Source of the DNA: Gp7-AA10 sp035636095
GTDB lineage: Bacteria; Acidobacteriota; Thermoanaerobaculia; Gp7-AA8
DNA: 55,674 nucleotides
Direction of reading: 5' to 3'
Assembly: GCA_035636095.1 (NCBI GenBank)
Contig: DASPZU010000063.1
Span: 1 to 55,674 of the forward strand
The notes below the pieces were generated by a model, which saw only the letters and a program-made list of their open reading frames with translations, searched no databases and had not been told where the DNA came from. Positions 47,754 through 55,549 of this stretch are shown here, one piece after another. The translations under genes and the position numbers were made by a program. How positions within the stretch are numbered: the stretch's first letter is position 1; every line of letters starts with the position of its first letter.

Positions 47754-48308
47754 ATGGCAAAAGCCCGTTTGATCATCCTTGCTCTTTTCGCGGCGGCGCC
47801 GCTTTTCGCACAATCTCACGACAAAGACTTCGACTATCTCCTCGGCGATTGGGAATTCACCGCCGATAGCCAGCAGTACGGAAAGTTTCGCGGCTACTGC
47901 AGCGCGGTGCGCGTGGGCGACAACGGACCGATTCTCGACGAGTATCGCGCCGTCGCCGATGACGGCCAGAACTACGTGACGCGGACATTGCGGGCTTACA
48001 ACGGACGTCAGAAACAGTGGGACCTTGTATCGACGGACGCAGCGTCGGGTCTGCAGAACGTCGGCACGGGACATCGTGAAGGCGAGGAGATGCGGATCGA
48101 GCAGAAGTTCGGCGTGGGCTCGGACACGCCGTCGATCTGGCGGATCCGTTACTACAACATTCAACCCGATCGCTTTTCCTGGGTCGCCGACCGCTCTTCC
48201 GATAACGGGAAGACATGGGTCAAGGACTTTCAAAAGATCGAAGCCCGGCGCATCGGCCCGGCGCACGACGCCACGCAGCTCACCAAGCCCACGAAAAAAG
48301 CACGATGA
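47754..48308 (+). CDS. Exported lipocalin-like / DUF1579-like protein
   Basis: 184 residues, signal peptide 1-19 (MAKARLIILALFAAAPLFAQ). Starts its mature part with the HDKDFDYLLGDWEFTADSQQ motif typical of DUF1579/nitrobindin-like barrels (F-x-x-L-x-G-x-W), then alternating strands (GPILDEYRAVADDGQNYVTR, QWDLVSTDAASGLQN, NGKTWVKDFQKIEARR). Probably binds a small hydrophobic ligand in the periplasm. GACGGAGGAG 4 bp before the ATG. Same strand as, and 44 bp before, the ECF sigma gene, which has its own promoter. Confidence 0.82.
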   Translation: MAKARLIILALFAAAPLFAQSHDKDFDYLLGDWEFTADSQQYGKFRGYCSAVRVGDNGPILDEYRAVADDGQNYVTRTLRAYNGRQKQWDLVSTDAASGLQNVGTGHREGEEMRIEQKFGVGSDTPSIWRIRYYNIQPDRFSWVADRSSDNGKTWVKDFQKIEARRIGPAHDATQLTKPTKKAR

Positions 48309-48340
48309 CGGTGTCGAAAATATCGACGTCGGTTCGTCGT

Positions 48341-48352
48341 TATAGATAGATG
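48341..48352 (+). promoter_or_regulatory. -10 element giving a leaderless sigma-factor mRNA
   Basis: TATAGA at 48341-48346 is followed by TAGATG and then ATG at 48353. The distance from the -10 to the second ATG is 6 bp, the same as in the two HxlR genes. No Shine-Dalgarno is seen. No convincing -35 was found. Confidence 0.4.
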
Positions 48353-48895
48353 ATGGAAGCCATCGCACTCGAGCAAGACCGCCGGATTGCGGAAACCGTC
48401 GAGCGTGAGCGGGGACGGCTCCGCAACTTCATTCGAAGGCGCGTTCCCGATCCCGGCGATGCCGAAGATATCCTGCAGGATGTCTTCTACGAGCTGGTGG
48501 AGGCGTCGCGCCTCATGCAGCCGCTGGAACAGGTGACGGCGTGGCTGTATCGCGTCGCCACCAATCGGATCATCGATCTTTTTCGCAAGAAGAAACCATT
48601 AACGTTAACGAACGAAGAGTGGTTGACGCTCGACGATCTGCTGCCTTCACCGGACGAGGGGCCGGAAGCGGTGTACGCTCGAAGCGTCCTGCTCGACGAA
48701 ATCGACGCCGCGCTCGACGAGCTCCCTGAAGAGCAGCGGGAAGCGTTTGTGGCGCACGAGCTGCGGGGCCGCAGCTTCAAGGAGATCTCCGAGGAAACCG
48801 GCGTCAGCGTCAACACGTTGTTGTCCCGCAAGCACTATGCGGTCCTGCATCTGCGCAAGCGATTGCAGCAGATTTACAAGGAGTTTTCAAAATGA
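48353..48895 (+). CDS. ECF-type RNA polymerase sigma factor
   Basis: 180 residues (an ATG at 48350 would add one Met). Region 2: RGRLRNFIRRRVPDPGDAED, ILQDVFYELVEA, VTAWLYRVATNRIIDLFRKK. Region 4: ALDELPEEQREAFVAHELRG, RSFKEISEETGVSVNTLLSR, KHYAVLHLRKRL. All ECF hallmarks present. Overlaps the next small membrane gene as ATGA, the usual place for an anti-sigma or sensor partner. Likely controls the RND efflux pair just downstream; that is inference from order. Confidence 0.95.
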   Translation: MEAIALEQDRRIAETVERERGRLRNFIRRRVPDPGDAEDILQDVFYELVEASRLMQPLEQVTAWLYRVATNRIIDLFRKKKPLTLTNEEWLTLDDLLPSPDEGPEAVYARSVLLDEIDAALDELPEEQREAFVAHELRGRSFKEISEETGVSVNTLLSRKHYAVLHLRKRLQQIYKEFSK

Positions 48896-49212
48896 GAATC
48901 GCGAGATACGCGGTCATCGCGCTGCTGTTCGTCGCGGTTGCGAGTTTCGTTGTCATGCAACTATGGAACTGGATCCTCCCCTCGGCTACCGGCTGGCATG
49001 CCATCACGTACTGGCAGGCGCTAGGCTTACTTATTCTGAGCAAGATTCTGTTCGGATTCGGATTTCACAGTGGGTGGGGACGGTCGCACTGGCGTCGTCG
49101 GATGATGGAACGGTGGGAGCACATGACCCCCGAAGAACGCGAAAAGTTTCGCGAAGGAATGCGAGGTCGCTGCGGAGAGTTTGGAACTCGAACGGCGGAG
49201 TCCAAGGTCTAA
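48892..49212 (+). CDS. Small membrane partner of the ECF sigma factor
   Basis: 106 residues. Two TM helices (VIALLFVAVASFVVMQLWNW and AITYWQALGLLILSKILFGF), then a cytoplasmic Arg/Trp/His-rich tail (FHSGWGRSHWRRRMMERWEH) and MTPEEREKFREGMRGRCG. The tail motif recurs, from general knowledge, in short proteins next to ECF sigma factors of several phyla; a role as anti-sigma or stress sensor is possible but it lacks an RsrA-type zinc motif. Translationally coupled to the sigma factor (ATGA). Confidence 0.8.
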   Translation: MRIARYAVIALLFVAVASFVVMQLWNWILPSATGWHAITYWQALGLLILSKILFGFGFHSGWGRSHWRRRMMERWEHMTPEEREKFREGMRGRCGEFGTRTAESKV

Positions 49213-49224
49213 AACCAAAGCCCT

Positions 49225-49280
49225 CTACGCCGCGTAGATTTCCTGTTGTCATACCGTAACGTCGACCCGCCTTCGCGGGT
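49225..49280 (+). promoter_or_regulatory. Operator-like palindrome and hairpin before the RND operon
   Basis: CTACGC-C-GCGTAG (49225-49237) is a perfect palindrome. ACCCGC-cttc-GCGGGT (49265-49280) is a 6-bp stem with a tetraloop, followed by TGTAATCTTT. The first could be an operator; the second a terminator of the sigma operon or a leader structure of the efflux mRNA. Confidence 0.45.
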
Positions 49281-49298
49281 TGTAATCTTTCGAGGCTT

Positions 49299-50420
49299 AT
49301 GAAGAAACGAATGTTTTTCATGCTCCTGGCGGTGTTCGGGTTCATCGTGCTCATCGGTGGGTTCAAGTTTTTCCAGATCAAGGCCGCCATGGCGCAGGGA
49401 GCGAACTACCAGCCCCCTCCCGAGGCCGTGACGACCATCGTCGTCAAGCAAGAGGATTGGAATGCGACGCTGAACGCAATCGGCAGCGTTGCCGCGGTCA
49501 ACGGTGTCACCGTCAGCGCCGATCTGCCCGGACTCGTTTCAGAGATCGCCTTCGCGTCCGGTCAGTCGGTGAACAAGGGTGATGTTCTGGTCCGGCTCGA
49601 TACCAAGCAGGAGCGTGCGCAGCTCGTGGCCGCGCAATCGCAGCGGGACCTTTCGAAACTGGCACTCGACCGCACGCAGGGACTCTTTGCGAAAGGAATC
49701 TCGGCCCAGCAGGCTCTGGATGAGGCCGCCGCAGAACACAAGCAGGCCGAGGCTCGGGTTGGCGAGATCGCCGCGACGGTCGAGCGCAAGACCATTCGCG
49801 CTCCGTTTTCCGGCGTCCTCGGCATCCGCCTCATCAACCTCGGACAGTATCTCGCCGGCGGAGCGCCGATCGTGTCATTGCAGTCGCTGCGTCCTGCCTA
49901 TGTGAACTTCAATGTGCCGCAGCAGGAAATGGCCTCCGTCAGAGTCGGCGCTTCGGTCGAAGTGACATCCGATGCGCTCGGAAAACCTGAGACCGGACGG
50001 ATCTCGGCATTCGACTCCGTCATCGACGAGGCCACGCGCAATGCGCGCGTGCAGGCGACTTTCGACAACGCAGACGGCAAGCTGCGTCCCGGGATGTTCG
50101 TACAGGCGCAGCTCGCGCACGGCACGAAGCTGGCCGTCATTCCGCTTCCCGCTTCGGCGATCAGCTACGCGCCGTTCGGCGATTCGATCTTCATCGTCGA
50201 GGATGTGAAGGGTCCCAAGGGAAGTTATCGCGGCGTTCGACAGCAATTCGTGAAGCTCGGTCCATCGCGCGGCGATCAGGTCACAGTCCTCACCGGCCTC
50301 AAGCCGGGCGAAGAGGTCGTGACGTCGGGAGTCTTCAAGCTGCGCCCGGGCGCGGCGGTGACAGTGAACAACTCAGTGCAGCCGGGGAACAACCCGAAAC
50401 CGAATCCGGAGAACAGTTGA
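49299..50420 (+). CDS. RND efflux periplasmic adaptor subunit (HlyD/MFP family)
   Basis: 373 residues. N-terminal membrane anchor (MFFMLLAVFGFIVLIGGFKF), lipoyl half VSADLPGLVSEIAFASGQSV and NKGDVLVRLD, alpha-hairpin (DLSKLALDRTQGLFAKGISA, QQALDEAAAEHKQAEARVG), second lipoyl half TIRAPFSGVLGIRLINLGQY, then beta-barrel and membrane-proximal domains (FVQAQLAHGTKLAVIPLPAS, LKPGEEVVTSGVFKLRPGA). Bridges the inner-membrane RND pump to an outer-membrane channel, which is not encoded here. Ends exactly where octamer element 2 begins. Confidence 0.96.
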   Translation: MKKRMFFMLLAVFGFIVLIGGFKFFQIKAAMAQGANYQPPPEAVTTIVVKQEDWNATLNAIGSVAAVNGVTVSADLPGLVSEIAFASGQSVNKGDVLVRLDTKQERAQLVAAQSQRDLSKLALDRTQGLFAKGISAQQALDEAAAEHKQAEARVGEIAATVERKTIRAPFSGVLGIRLINLGQYLAGGAPIVSLQSLRPAYVNFNVPQQEMASVRVGASVEVTSDALGKPETGRISAFDSVIDEATRNARVQATFDNADGKLRPGMFVQAQLAHGTKLAVIPLPASAISYAPFGDSIFIVEDVKGPKGSYRGVRQQFVKLGPSRGDQVTVLTGLKPGEEVVTSGVFKLRPGAAVTVNNSVQPGNNPKPNPENS

Positions 50421-50499
50421 GGTTACGCGGTCTCGAGGTTGCGCGGTCTCGCGGTGAGACCACAACCACGAGACCCCGCAACCGCGAGACTTCGCAACC
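50421..50499. repeat. Inverted octamer-array hairpin element 2, filling the adaptor-permease gap
   Basis: Left arm: GGTTACGC, GGTCTCGA, GGTTGCGC, GGTCTCGC (50421-50452), then GGT. Right arm: GAGACC, ACAACC, ACGAGACC, CCGCAACC, GCGAGACT, TCGCAACC (50456-50499). GGTTGC and GGTCTC words alternate and each has its inverted partner; two linker bases per unit vary. It begins at the base after the adaptor TGA and ends at the base before the permease ATG, leaving no Shine-Dalgarno. As RNA it folds into a long stem, in several possible registers, just before the start codon. Confidence 0.8.
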
Positions 50500-53400
50500 A
50501 TGAAACTGACAGACCTCTTCATCAAACGCCCCGTCCTCGCGATCGTGGTCAATCTGGTGATTCTCATCGCCGGATTGCAGTCGATCCGCTCGCTGAGCGT
50601 GCGGCAGTATCCGCGCAGCGACCTGGCGAACGTCGTGGTCACCACGGTCTACGTGGGCGCGAACGCGGACCTGGTGCGAGGATTCATCACCGAGCCGCTC
50701 GAGCGATCGATCGCGGGGGCGGACGGCATCGACTTTCTCGAGTCGTCGAGCTCGCAGGGTGTCAGCACGATCACGGTGCATCTGAAGCTGAACTTCGACA
50801 CCAACGCGGCGCTCACCCAGATCCAGTCGAAGGTCGCCCAGGTGCGCAACACGCTTCCGCCGGAAGCGGAGGCGCCCATCATTGACCTGCAGACCAGCGA
50901 CTCGTCCGGTGTGGCGGCGGCGTATCTTGGATTCTCTTCAAAGGACCTCGATCAAAACCAGATCACGGACTACATCGTGCGCGTCATTCAGCCGAAGCTG
51001 AGCGCCATCAGCGGCGTGCAGCGCGCGCAGATCTTCGGCGACCGCACTTTCGCGATGCGCGTATGGCTGAAGCCGGAAAAGATGGCCGCGCTCGGCATTG
51101 CGCCATCGGCCGTTCGCGACGCTCTCTCCCAGAACAACTATCTGTCGGCCCTCGGTCGAACGCGGGGCACGATGACGTCCATCAACCTGGTCGCGAATAC
51201 GAATCTGCAGACCACCAGTGAGTTCAAGCAGCTGGTCGTGAAAGAGGTCAACGGCACGGTTGTCCGTCTCGGCGACATCGCCGACGTGCAGCTCGGCGCC
51301 GAGACCTACGACCAGGAAGTCCGATTCAACGGCGAGACGGCCGTCTTCATCGGCATCTACACCCTGCCGACCGCCAACACGCTCGACGTGATGAAGAACG
51401 TCCGCGCCACCATCCCCGAGATTCAGGCGAATTTGCCGGCCGGGATGAAGGTGGGCGTGCCGTATGACTCGTCCGAGTACATCCAGAGCGCGATCGATGA
51501 GGTTCTGAAGACTCTCGGTGAGACGCTGATCATCGTCATCATCGTCATCTTCCTCTTCCTGGGGTCCGTTCGCGGATTGATCATCCCGGTGGTCGCGATT
51601 CCGATCTCGCTCATCGGCGCGGTCATGCTGATGCTGGCGTTCGGATTCACGATCAACCTGCTGACGCTGCTGGCCATCGTGCTCTCGGTCGGCCTGGTCG
51701 TCGACGATGCCATCGTCATGGTCGAGAACATCGAGCGTCATCTCCACATGGGCAAGAAGCCGCTCCAGGCGGCGCTCGACGCCGCGCGCGAGCTGGTCAC
51801 GCCGATCATCGCAATGACCATCACGCTGGCGGCGGTTTACACGCCGGTGGCGTTGCAGGGCGGCCTTACCGGCTCGCTCTTCCGCGAATTCGCATTCACC
51901 CTCGCGGGCGCGGTGCTGATCTCCGGCTTCGTGGCGCTGACGCTGTCGCCGATGATGGGATCGAAGCTGCTCCGCGCCGGCGATACCGAAAAAGGCTTCG
52001 CAGGGTGGATCAACAACAGATTCGACGCCTTCCGCGAGCGCTACATGCGGCTCCTGTCCGGCACGCTGAATTACCGGCCGGTGGTCTTCACGCTGTGGGT
52101 GATCGTGGTGCTACTGATCTTCCCCTTCTACCTGTTCTCGCAGAAGGAGCTTGCACCGCGCGAGGATCAGAACTTTTTCTTCGGTGTCATTCAGGCGGCG
52201 CCCAACTCGACCATCGATCAGACCAAGCTGTTCGCCAATGAAGTGGAGAAAGTCTACCGGTCGATCCCCGAGAAGAAGGCCACCTTCCAGGTCGTCTTGC
52301 CGACCGGCGGATTCGGTGGCATGGCGGCGGTTCCGTTCTCACAGCGGCACCGGACCACCCAGGAATTGATGATGGAGGCGTCCGCGAAGTCGGCCAAGAT
52401 TCCCGGCGTTCGCGTCATTCAGCTTCTGCCGCCGCCGCTGCCGGGCAATCAGGGATTCCCGGTCGACGTCGCGCTCGTCTCGACGCTGGAGTCCCAGCGT
52501 CTGGCGGAGTTTGCGAATCAGATCGTGCAGAAGGCGTTCACGAGCGGCAAGTTCATGTTCGCCGACACCGACCTGAAATTCGACCAGCCTCAGGCGCGGG
52601 TGGTCTTCAATCGCGACAAGTTGCGATCGGAGGGCGTCGACCTGGGGCAGGCCGGCCGCGACCTGTCGGTTCTGCTGGGTGGAAACTACGTCAACCGTTT
52701 CAGCATTCAGGGCCGTAGCTACAAAGTCATTCCCCTGGTGGAGCGCGCCGACCGTCTGACCGCCGATCAATTGACGCAGATGTACGTCAGCGGCGCGAAC
52801 GGCAAGCTCGTTCCACTGTCGACATTCGCAACCATTCAGACTTCCACGGAGCCGCGCGACCTGAAACGATTCCAGCAGCTCAACGCCGTGCGCATCCAGG
52901 GCGCGATTCCGCCTAACGTGTCGCTCGACTCGGCACTCAAGTTCATCGAGGACGAAGCGGCGAGGACGCTGCCGCGCGGAGTCACGATCGACTACGCCGG
53001 CGAGTCGCGTCAGCTCCGCAAGGAAGGGACGAAGTTCCTGGGCGTCTTCCTGCTGTCGGCAATCCTGATCTATCTCGTGCTGGCGGCGCAGTTCGAGAGC
53101 TTCCGCGATCCGTTCATCATTCTCATCGGCTCCGTTCCGCTGGCACTCTCGGGATCGCTGCTCTTCTCGTTCCTCGGCCTGACGTCGATCAACATCTACA
53201 GCCAGGTCGGGCTCATCACGCTGGTGGGACTGGTGTCGAGAAACGGCATTCTGATCGTGCAGTTCGCGAACCATCTGCAGGAGCAGGGTCGCGACAAATT
53301 GCACGCAGTGCTGGAAGCTGCCGGAACGCGACTGCGTCCGATCATGATGACGACGGCCGCGACGGTGATGGGCCATCTGCCGCTGGTGTTCGCGCGTGGG

Positions 53401-53571
53401 CCGGGAGCCGGCGCGCGCAACAGCATCGGCATCATGCTGGTCACGGGCATGATCATCGGATCGGCGTTCACGCTGTTCGTCGTACCGTCGATCTACGTGC
53501 TGGTCGCGCGGACGCATCGGCGCATCGAAGAGCCGGAAGTCGCGGGCGAGCTCGAGCCGGTCACGGCGTAG
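50500..53571 (+). CDS. RND efflux permease (AcrB/MexI-like, HAE1 family)
   Basis: 1023 residues, 12 TM helices with two large periplasmic loops. N-terminal MKLTDLFIKRPVLAIVVNLV is typical. Proton-relay motif in TM4: LSVGLVVDDAIVMVENIERH (adjacent Asp pair). Other signatures: ITEPLERSIAGADGIDFLES, AFTLAGAVLISGFVALTLSP, GLITLVGLVSRNGILIVQFA (TM10) and GARNSIGIMLVTGMIIGSAF. Works with the adaptor just upstream as a drug, metabolite or cation pump; substrate unclear. Starts with no visible ribosome-binding site right after octamer element 2, so translation may be structure-controlled. Stop at 53571. Confidence 0.97.
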   Translation: MKLTDLFIKRPVLAIVVNLVILIAGLQSIRSLSVRQYPRSDLANVVVTTVYVGANADLVRGFITEPLERSIAGADGIDFLESSSSQGVSTITVHLKLNFDTNAALTQIQSKVAQVRNTLPPEAEAPIIDLQTSDSSGVAAAYLGFSSKDLDQNQITDYIVRVIQPKLSAISGVQRAQIFGDRTFAMRVWLKPEKMAALGIAPSAVRDALSQNNYLSALGRTRGTMTSINLVANTNLQTTSEFKQLVVKEVNGTVVRLGDIADVQLGAETYDQEVRFNGETAVFIGIYTLPTANTLDVMKNVRATIPEIQANLPAGMKVGVPYDSSEYIQSAIDEVLKTLGETLIIVIIVIFLFLGSVRGLIIPVVAIPISLIGAVMLMLAFGFTINLLTLLAIVLSVGLVVDDAIVMVENIERHLHMGKKPLQAALDAARELVTPIIAMTITLAAVYTPVALQGGLTGSLFREFAFTLAGAVLISGFVALTLSPMMGSKLLRAGDTEKGFAGWINNRFDAFRERYMRLLSGTLNYRPVVFTLWVIVVLLIFPFYLFSQKELAPREDQNFFFGVIQAAPNSTIDQTKLFANEVEKVYRSIPEKKATFQVVLPTGGFGGMAAVPFSQRHRTTQELMMEASAKSAKIPGVRVIQLLPPPLPGNQGFPVDVALVSTLESQRLAEFANQIVQKAFTSGKFMFADTDLKFDQPQARVVFNRDKLRSEGVDLGQAGRDLSVLLGGNYVNRFSIQGRSYKVIPLVERADRLTADQLTQMYVSGANGKLVPLSTFATIQTSTEPRDLKRFQQLNAVRIQGAIPPNVSLDSALKFIEDEAARTLPRGVTIDYAGESRQLRKEGTKFLGVFLLSAILIYLVLAAQFESFRDPFIILIGSVPLALSGSLLFSFLGLTSINIYSQVGLITLVGLVSRNGILIVQFANHLQEQGRDKLHAVLEAAGTRLRPIMMTTAATVMGHLPLVFARGPGAGARNSIGIMLVTGMIIGSAFTLFVVPSIYVLVARTHRRIEEPEVAGELEPVTA

Positions 53572-53617
53572 CGCTTAGATCGTGTTCGCTTCCGAGCGTC
53601 CAGTAAACCATTCAGTC

Positions 53618-55549
53618 TCACTTGACGCCATCGCGAAGCTCCGCGACGTGGATAGCCTTTACCACGGTGCTACCTAGGACGATTGTGCTGTCCGTATACG
53701 TCAGCGCTCCGAGTCCAAGATTCGACCGTGCGGGATCGAGATTGGACCTCAGCTCTTGAACGTGAACAGCTTTCACATTGATGCCGCTAGGCAAGGGATC
53801 AGTAAACGTGGCGCCGGAGAGGCCCGCGGTCGTACGGACGGCGTTAACAGCCGTTCGAAGCTCGTCGATGTGCGCTGCTTGAATAACCGTGCTTTGCGGT
53901 ACAAGCGGGTCGTCAGTGAAGACAACCGTAGTAGCGAGGTCCGGGCTGCTGTAAGAGCCCGGATTGTTGGCCGGATCGAGAGCCCTCACCCGGTACAGGT
54001 ACGCTGTATTGGGTGACGCGGTCGTGTCCTGGAAACTCGTAGAGGTGGTTGTGTTGTTAACTACCCCGTAGCCACCGGAGTCGCGTCTCGAGATCTCATA
54101 ATGGTCGGCGCCTTGCACTGGAGACCAAGTCACATTGACGCTATTGCTGGTTGCTGCCGTCGCCACGACGTTCGAGGGAGCTGCTAAGTTGATCGGCGCG
54201 CCGGCATTGTAGACAAAGAGTGCGAAATCCTGCTCGAAGCAGTCGGAGTTCGGGTTGCCAGGACAATTTGTGTCTGGGATTGTAGAAGCAGTGATCTGTC
54301 TCGCCCTAACTACAACTGTAAACTGAGTCATGCCTGCGAGACGCGGATAAAAGAGAGCCATTTCGACGTTGTTCTTCCAATCGGGGTTGCCGGAAGAGCA
54401 AGGATAAGGAATTGATTCTTCTCCGCGATTCAGATCCTGATCGGGATTTGTATCGAACACTTTCAGATTGTTTCCAAAGTAGGTTTGACAATTTGTCGAA
54501 TCACCGAAGTTTACAAAGAGGTCGAGGTCGTTCTGGATCAGCGTAGGGACGTTTCCCGAGCCAGCCGGCGCTGGGGCGTCAGTCCACGTCAGAACTATCT
54601 TGACCGGCTGATTCGTATCGCTGACAGGATACGTTGCGCTCCACACTCGCCCCGGCGCTGTGAAGGTGCGCGAAGGCGACTGGTCAACATACTGCCGCGC
54701 GGGTGTGTGGCTGACGATGTCAGCGAGACTGATTCGGCCAAACCCCTGAACGGCATTGGGGCGCTCTCCGATTGTTGGCTGAGGGTTCGCCGTGCTCGTT
54801 TTGTCGATTCCAGTGCGCATTGATCGTGAGCCCGCAACGAGCATAGCCTTCAAGAGGGCCGGGCTTGCCGCTGCTGGATTTGGAGGCCCGCCGATTGCCG
54901 CGGCGTACACACGGCTGGCGATCAGCGCGGCCCCAGCAGCCACTGGAGCGGCGAAGCTTGTTCCCGAGCCGATCCAGTAATCGGGATCGTAGTTCGGCGG
55001 GTTGCCGCCGTAGCCAAAGCAGTCATAATTCAGTCCTGGCAGTTGGGGGCTGAGATCAGTCGCTCTCGCCGATACGATCTGCGATGCCGGCGCGAATAGG
55101 TCGGGCTTATTGTAGGTGTCCCAAGGATGCCCGCTGGTTTGCACCAGTGTTCCGTATTTACTGTCGACCATGATATTCCTGAAGGAGTTTGCGTCGACTA
55201 AAGGAACGAAACAGTCCCTCCACTCGGACAAATCACGCACGTTCTCAGCGCCACCGACCGCGATAACGTTCTTTGCCGTTGCCGGCGGAACCAATGGAGT
55301 CAGTGGTTGGTTTCCTGCATCTCTATCTTGATGTCGATTTCCGGCGGACACGGTCAATGTGATCGGCGTTAACTGGGAGCCGGTTGCGCTCGAGCTACGA
55401 ACGGCTAAATCGAAGTCGCGCGACTGCTGCGTGTACATGCCCGTGGCGTTGGGGCCTGTGTATTCATTATGCGAGTGATTCTGGATGTAAACCGATCGCG
55501 ACGTAGCGTCACTAGCCCAGTTATAGATGTTCAGGAGGATGTCCCGAGC
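53618..55549 (-). CDS. Exported subtilase (S8), 5' half lost to an insertion sequence
   Basis: About 643 codons remain, open from 55549 to the stop at 53618; no start belongs to them. Present: catalytic Ser in YWIGSGTSFAAPVAAGAALI and oxyanion Asn in LTVSAGNRHQD. The catalytic Asp and His regions are missing. Upstream sequence (ARDILLNIYNWASDATSRSV, IQNHSHNEYTG) is in frame until a TAA at 55550-55552, where the IS end begins. After the protease core come a beta-sandwich P-domain-like region (VWSATYPVSDTNQPVKIVLT), an FN3 domain (PSNVVATAATSNSVNVTWSP) and a C-terminal HxxELR repeat region (AHIDELR, VHVQELR, IHVAELR) of the kind seen on acidobacterial surface proteins. Non-functional as it stands unless translated from an internal ATG at 55438. 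Confidence 0.85.
   Translation of the reverse strand, partial: ARDILLNIYNWASDATSRSVYIQNHSHNEYTGPNATGMYTQQSRDFDLAVRSSSATGSQLTPITLTVSAGNRHQDRDAGNQPLTPLVPPATAKNVIAVGGAENVRDLSEWRDCFVPLVDANSFRNIMVDSKYGTLVQTSGHPWDTYNKPDLFAPASQIVSARATDLSPQLPGLNYDCFGYGGNPPNYDPDYWIGSGTSFAAPVAAGAALIASRVYAAAIGGPPNPAAASPALLKAMLVAGSRSMRTGIDKTSTANPQPTIGERPNAVQGFGRISLADIVSHTPARQYVDQSPSRTFTAPGRVWSATYPVSDTNQPVKIVLTWTDAPAPAGSGNVPTLIQNDLDLFVNFGDSTNCQTYFGNNLKVFDTNPDQDLNRGEESIPYPCSSGNPDWKNNVEMALFYPRLAGMTQFTVVVRARQITASTIPDTNCPGNPNSDCFEQDFALFVYNAGAPINLAAPSNVVATAATSNSVNVTWSPVQGADHYEISRRDSGGYGVVNNTTTSTSFQDTTASPNTAYLYRVRALDPANNPGSYSSPDLATTVVFTDDPLVPQSTVIQAAHIDELRTAVNAVRTTAGLSGATFTDPLPSGINVKAVHVQELRSNLDPARSNLGLGALTYTDSTIVLGSTVVKAIHVAELRDGVK

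Noticed and set aside
53606..53622. A fifth copy of the regulon motif (TTCAGTCTCACTTG)
   Set aside because: Only the AGTCTCAC part matches, the GGAATTCC core is absent, and it lies at a gene end rather than before a start codon.
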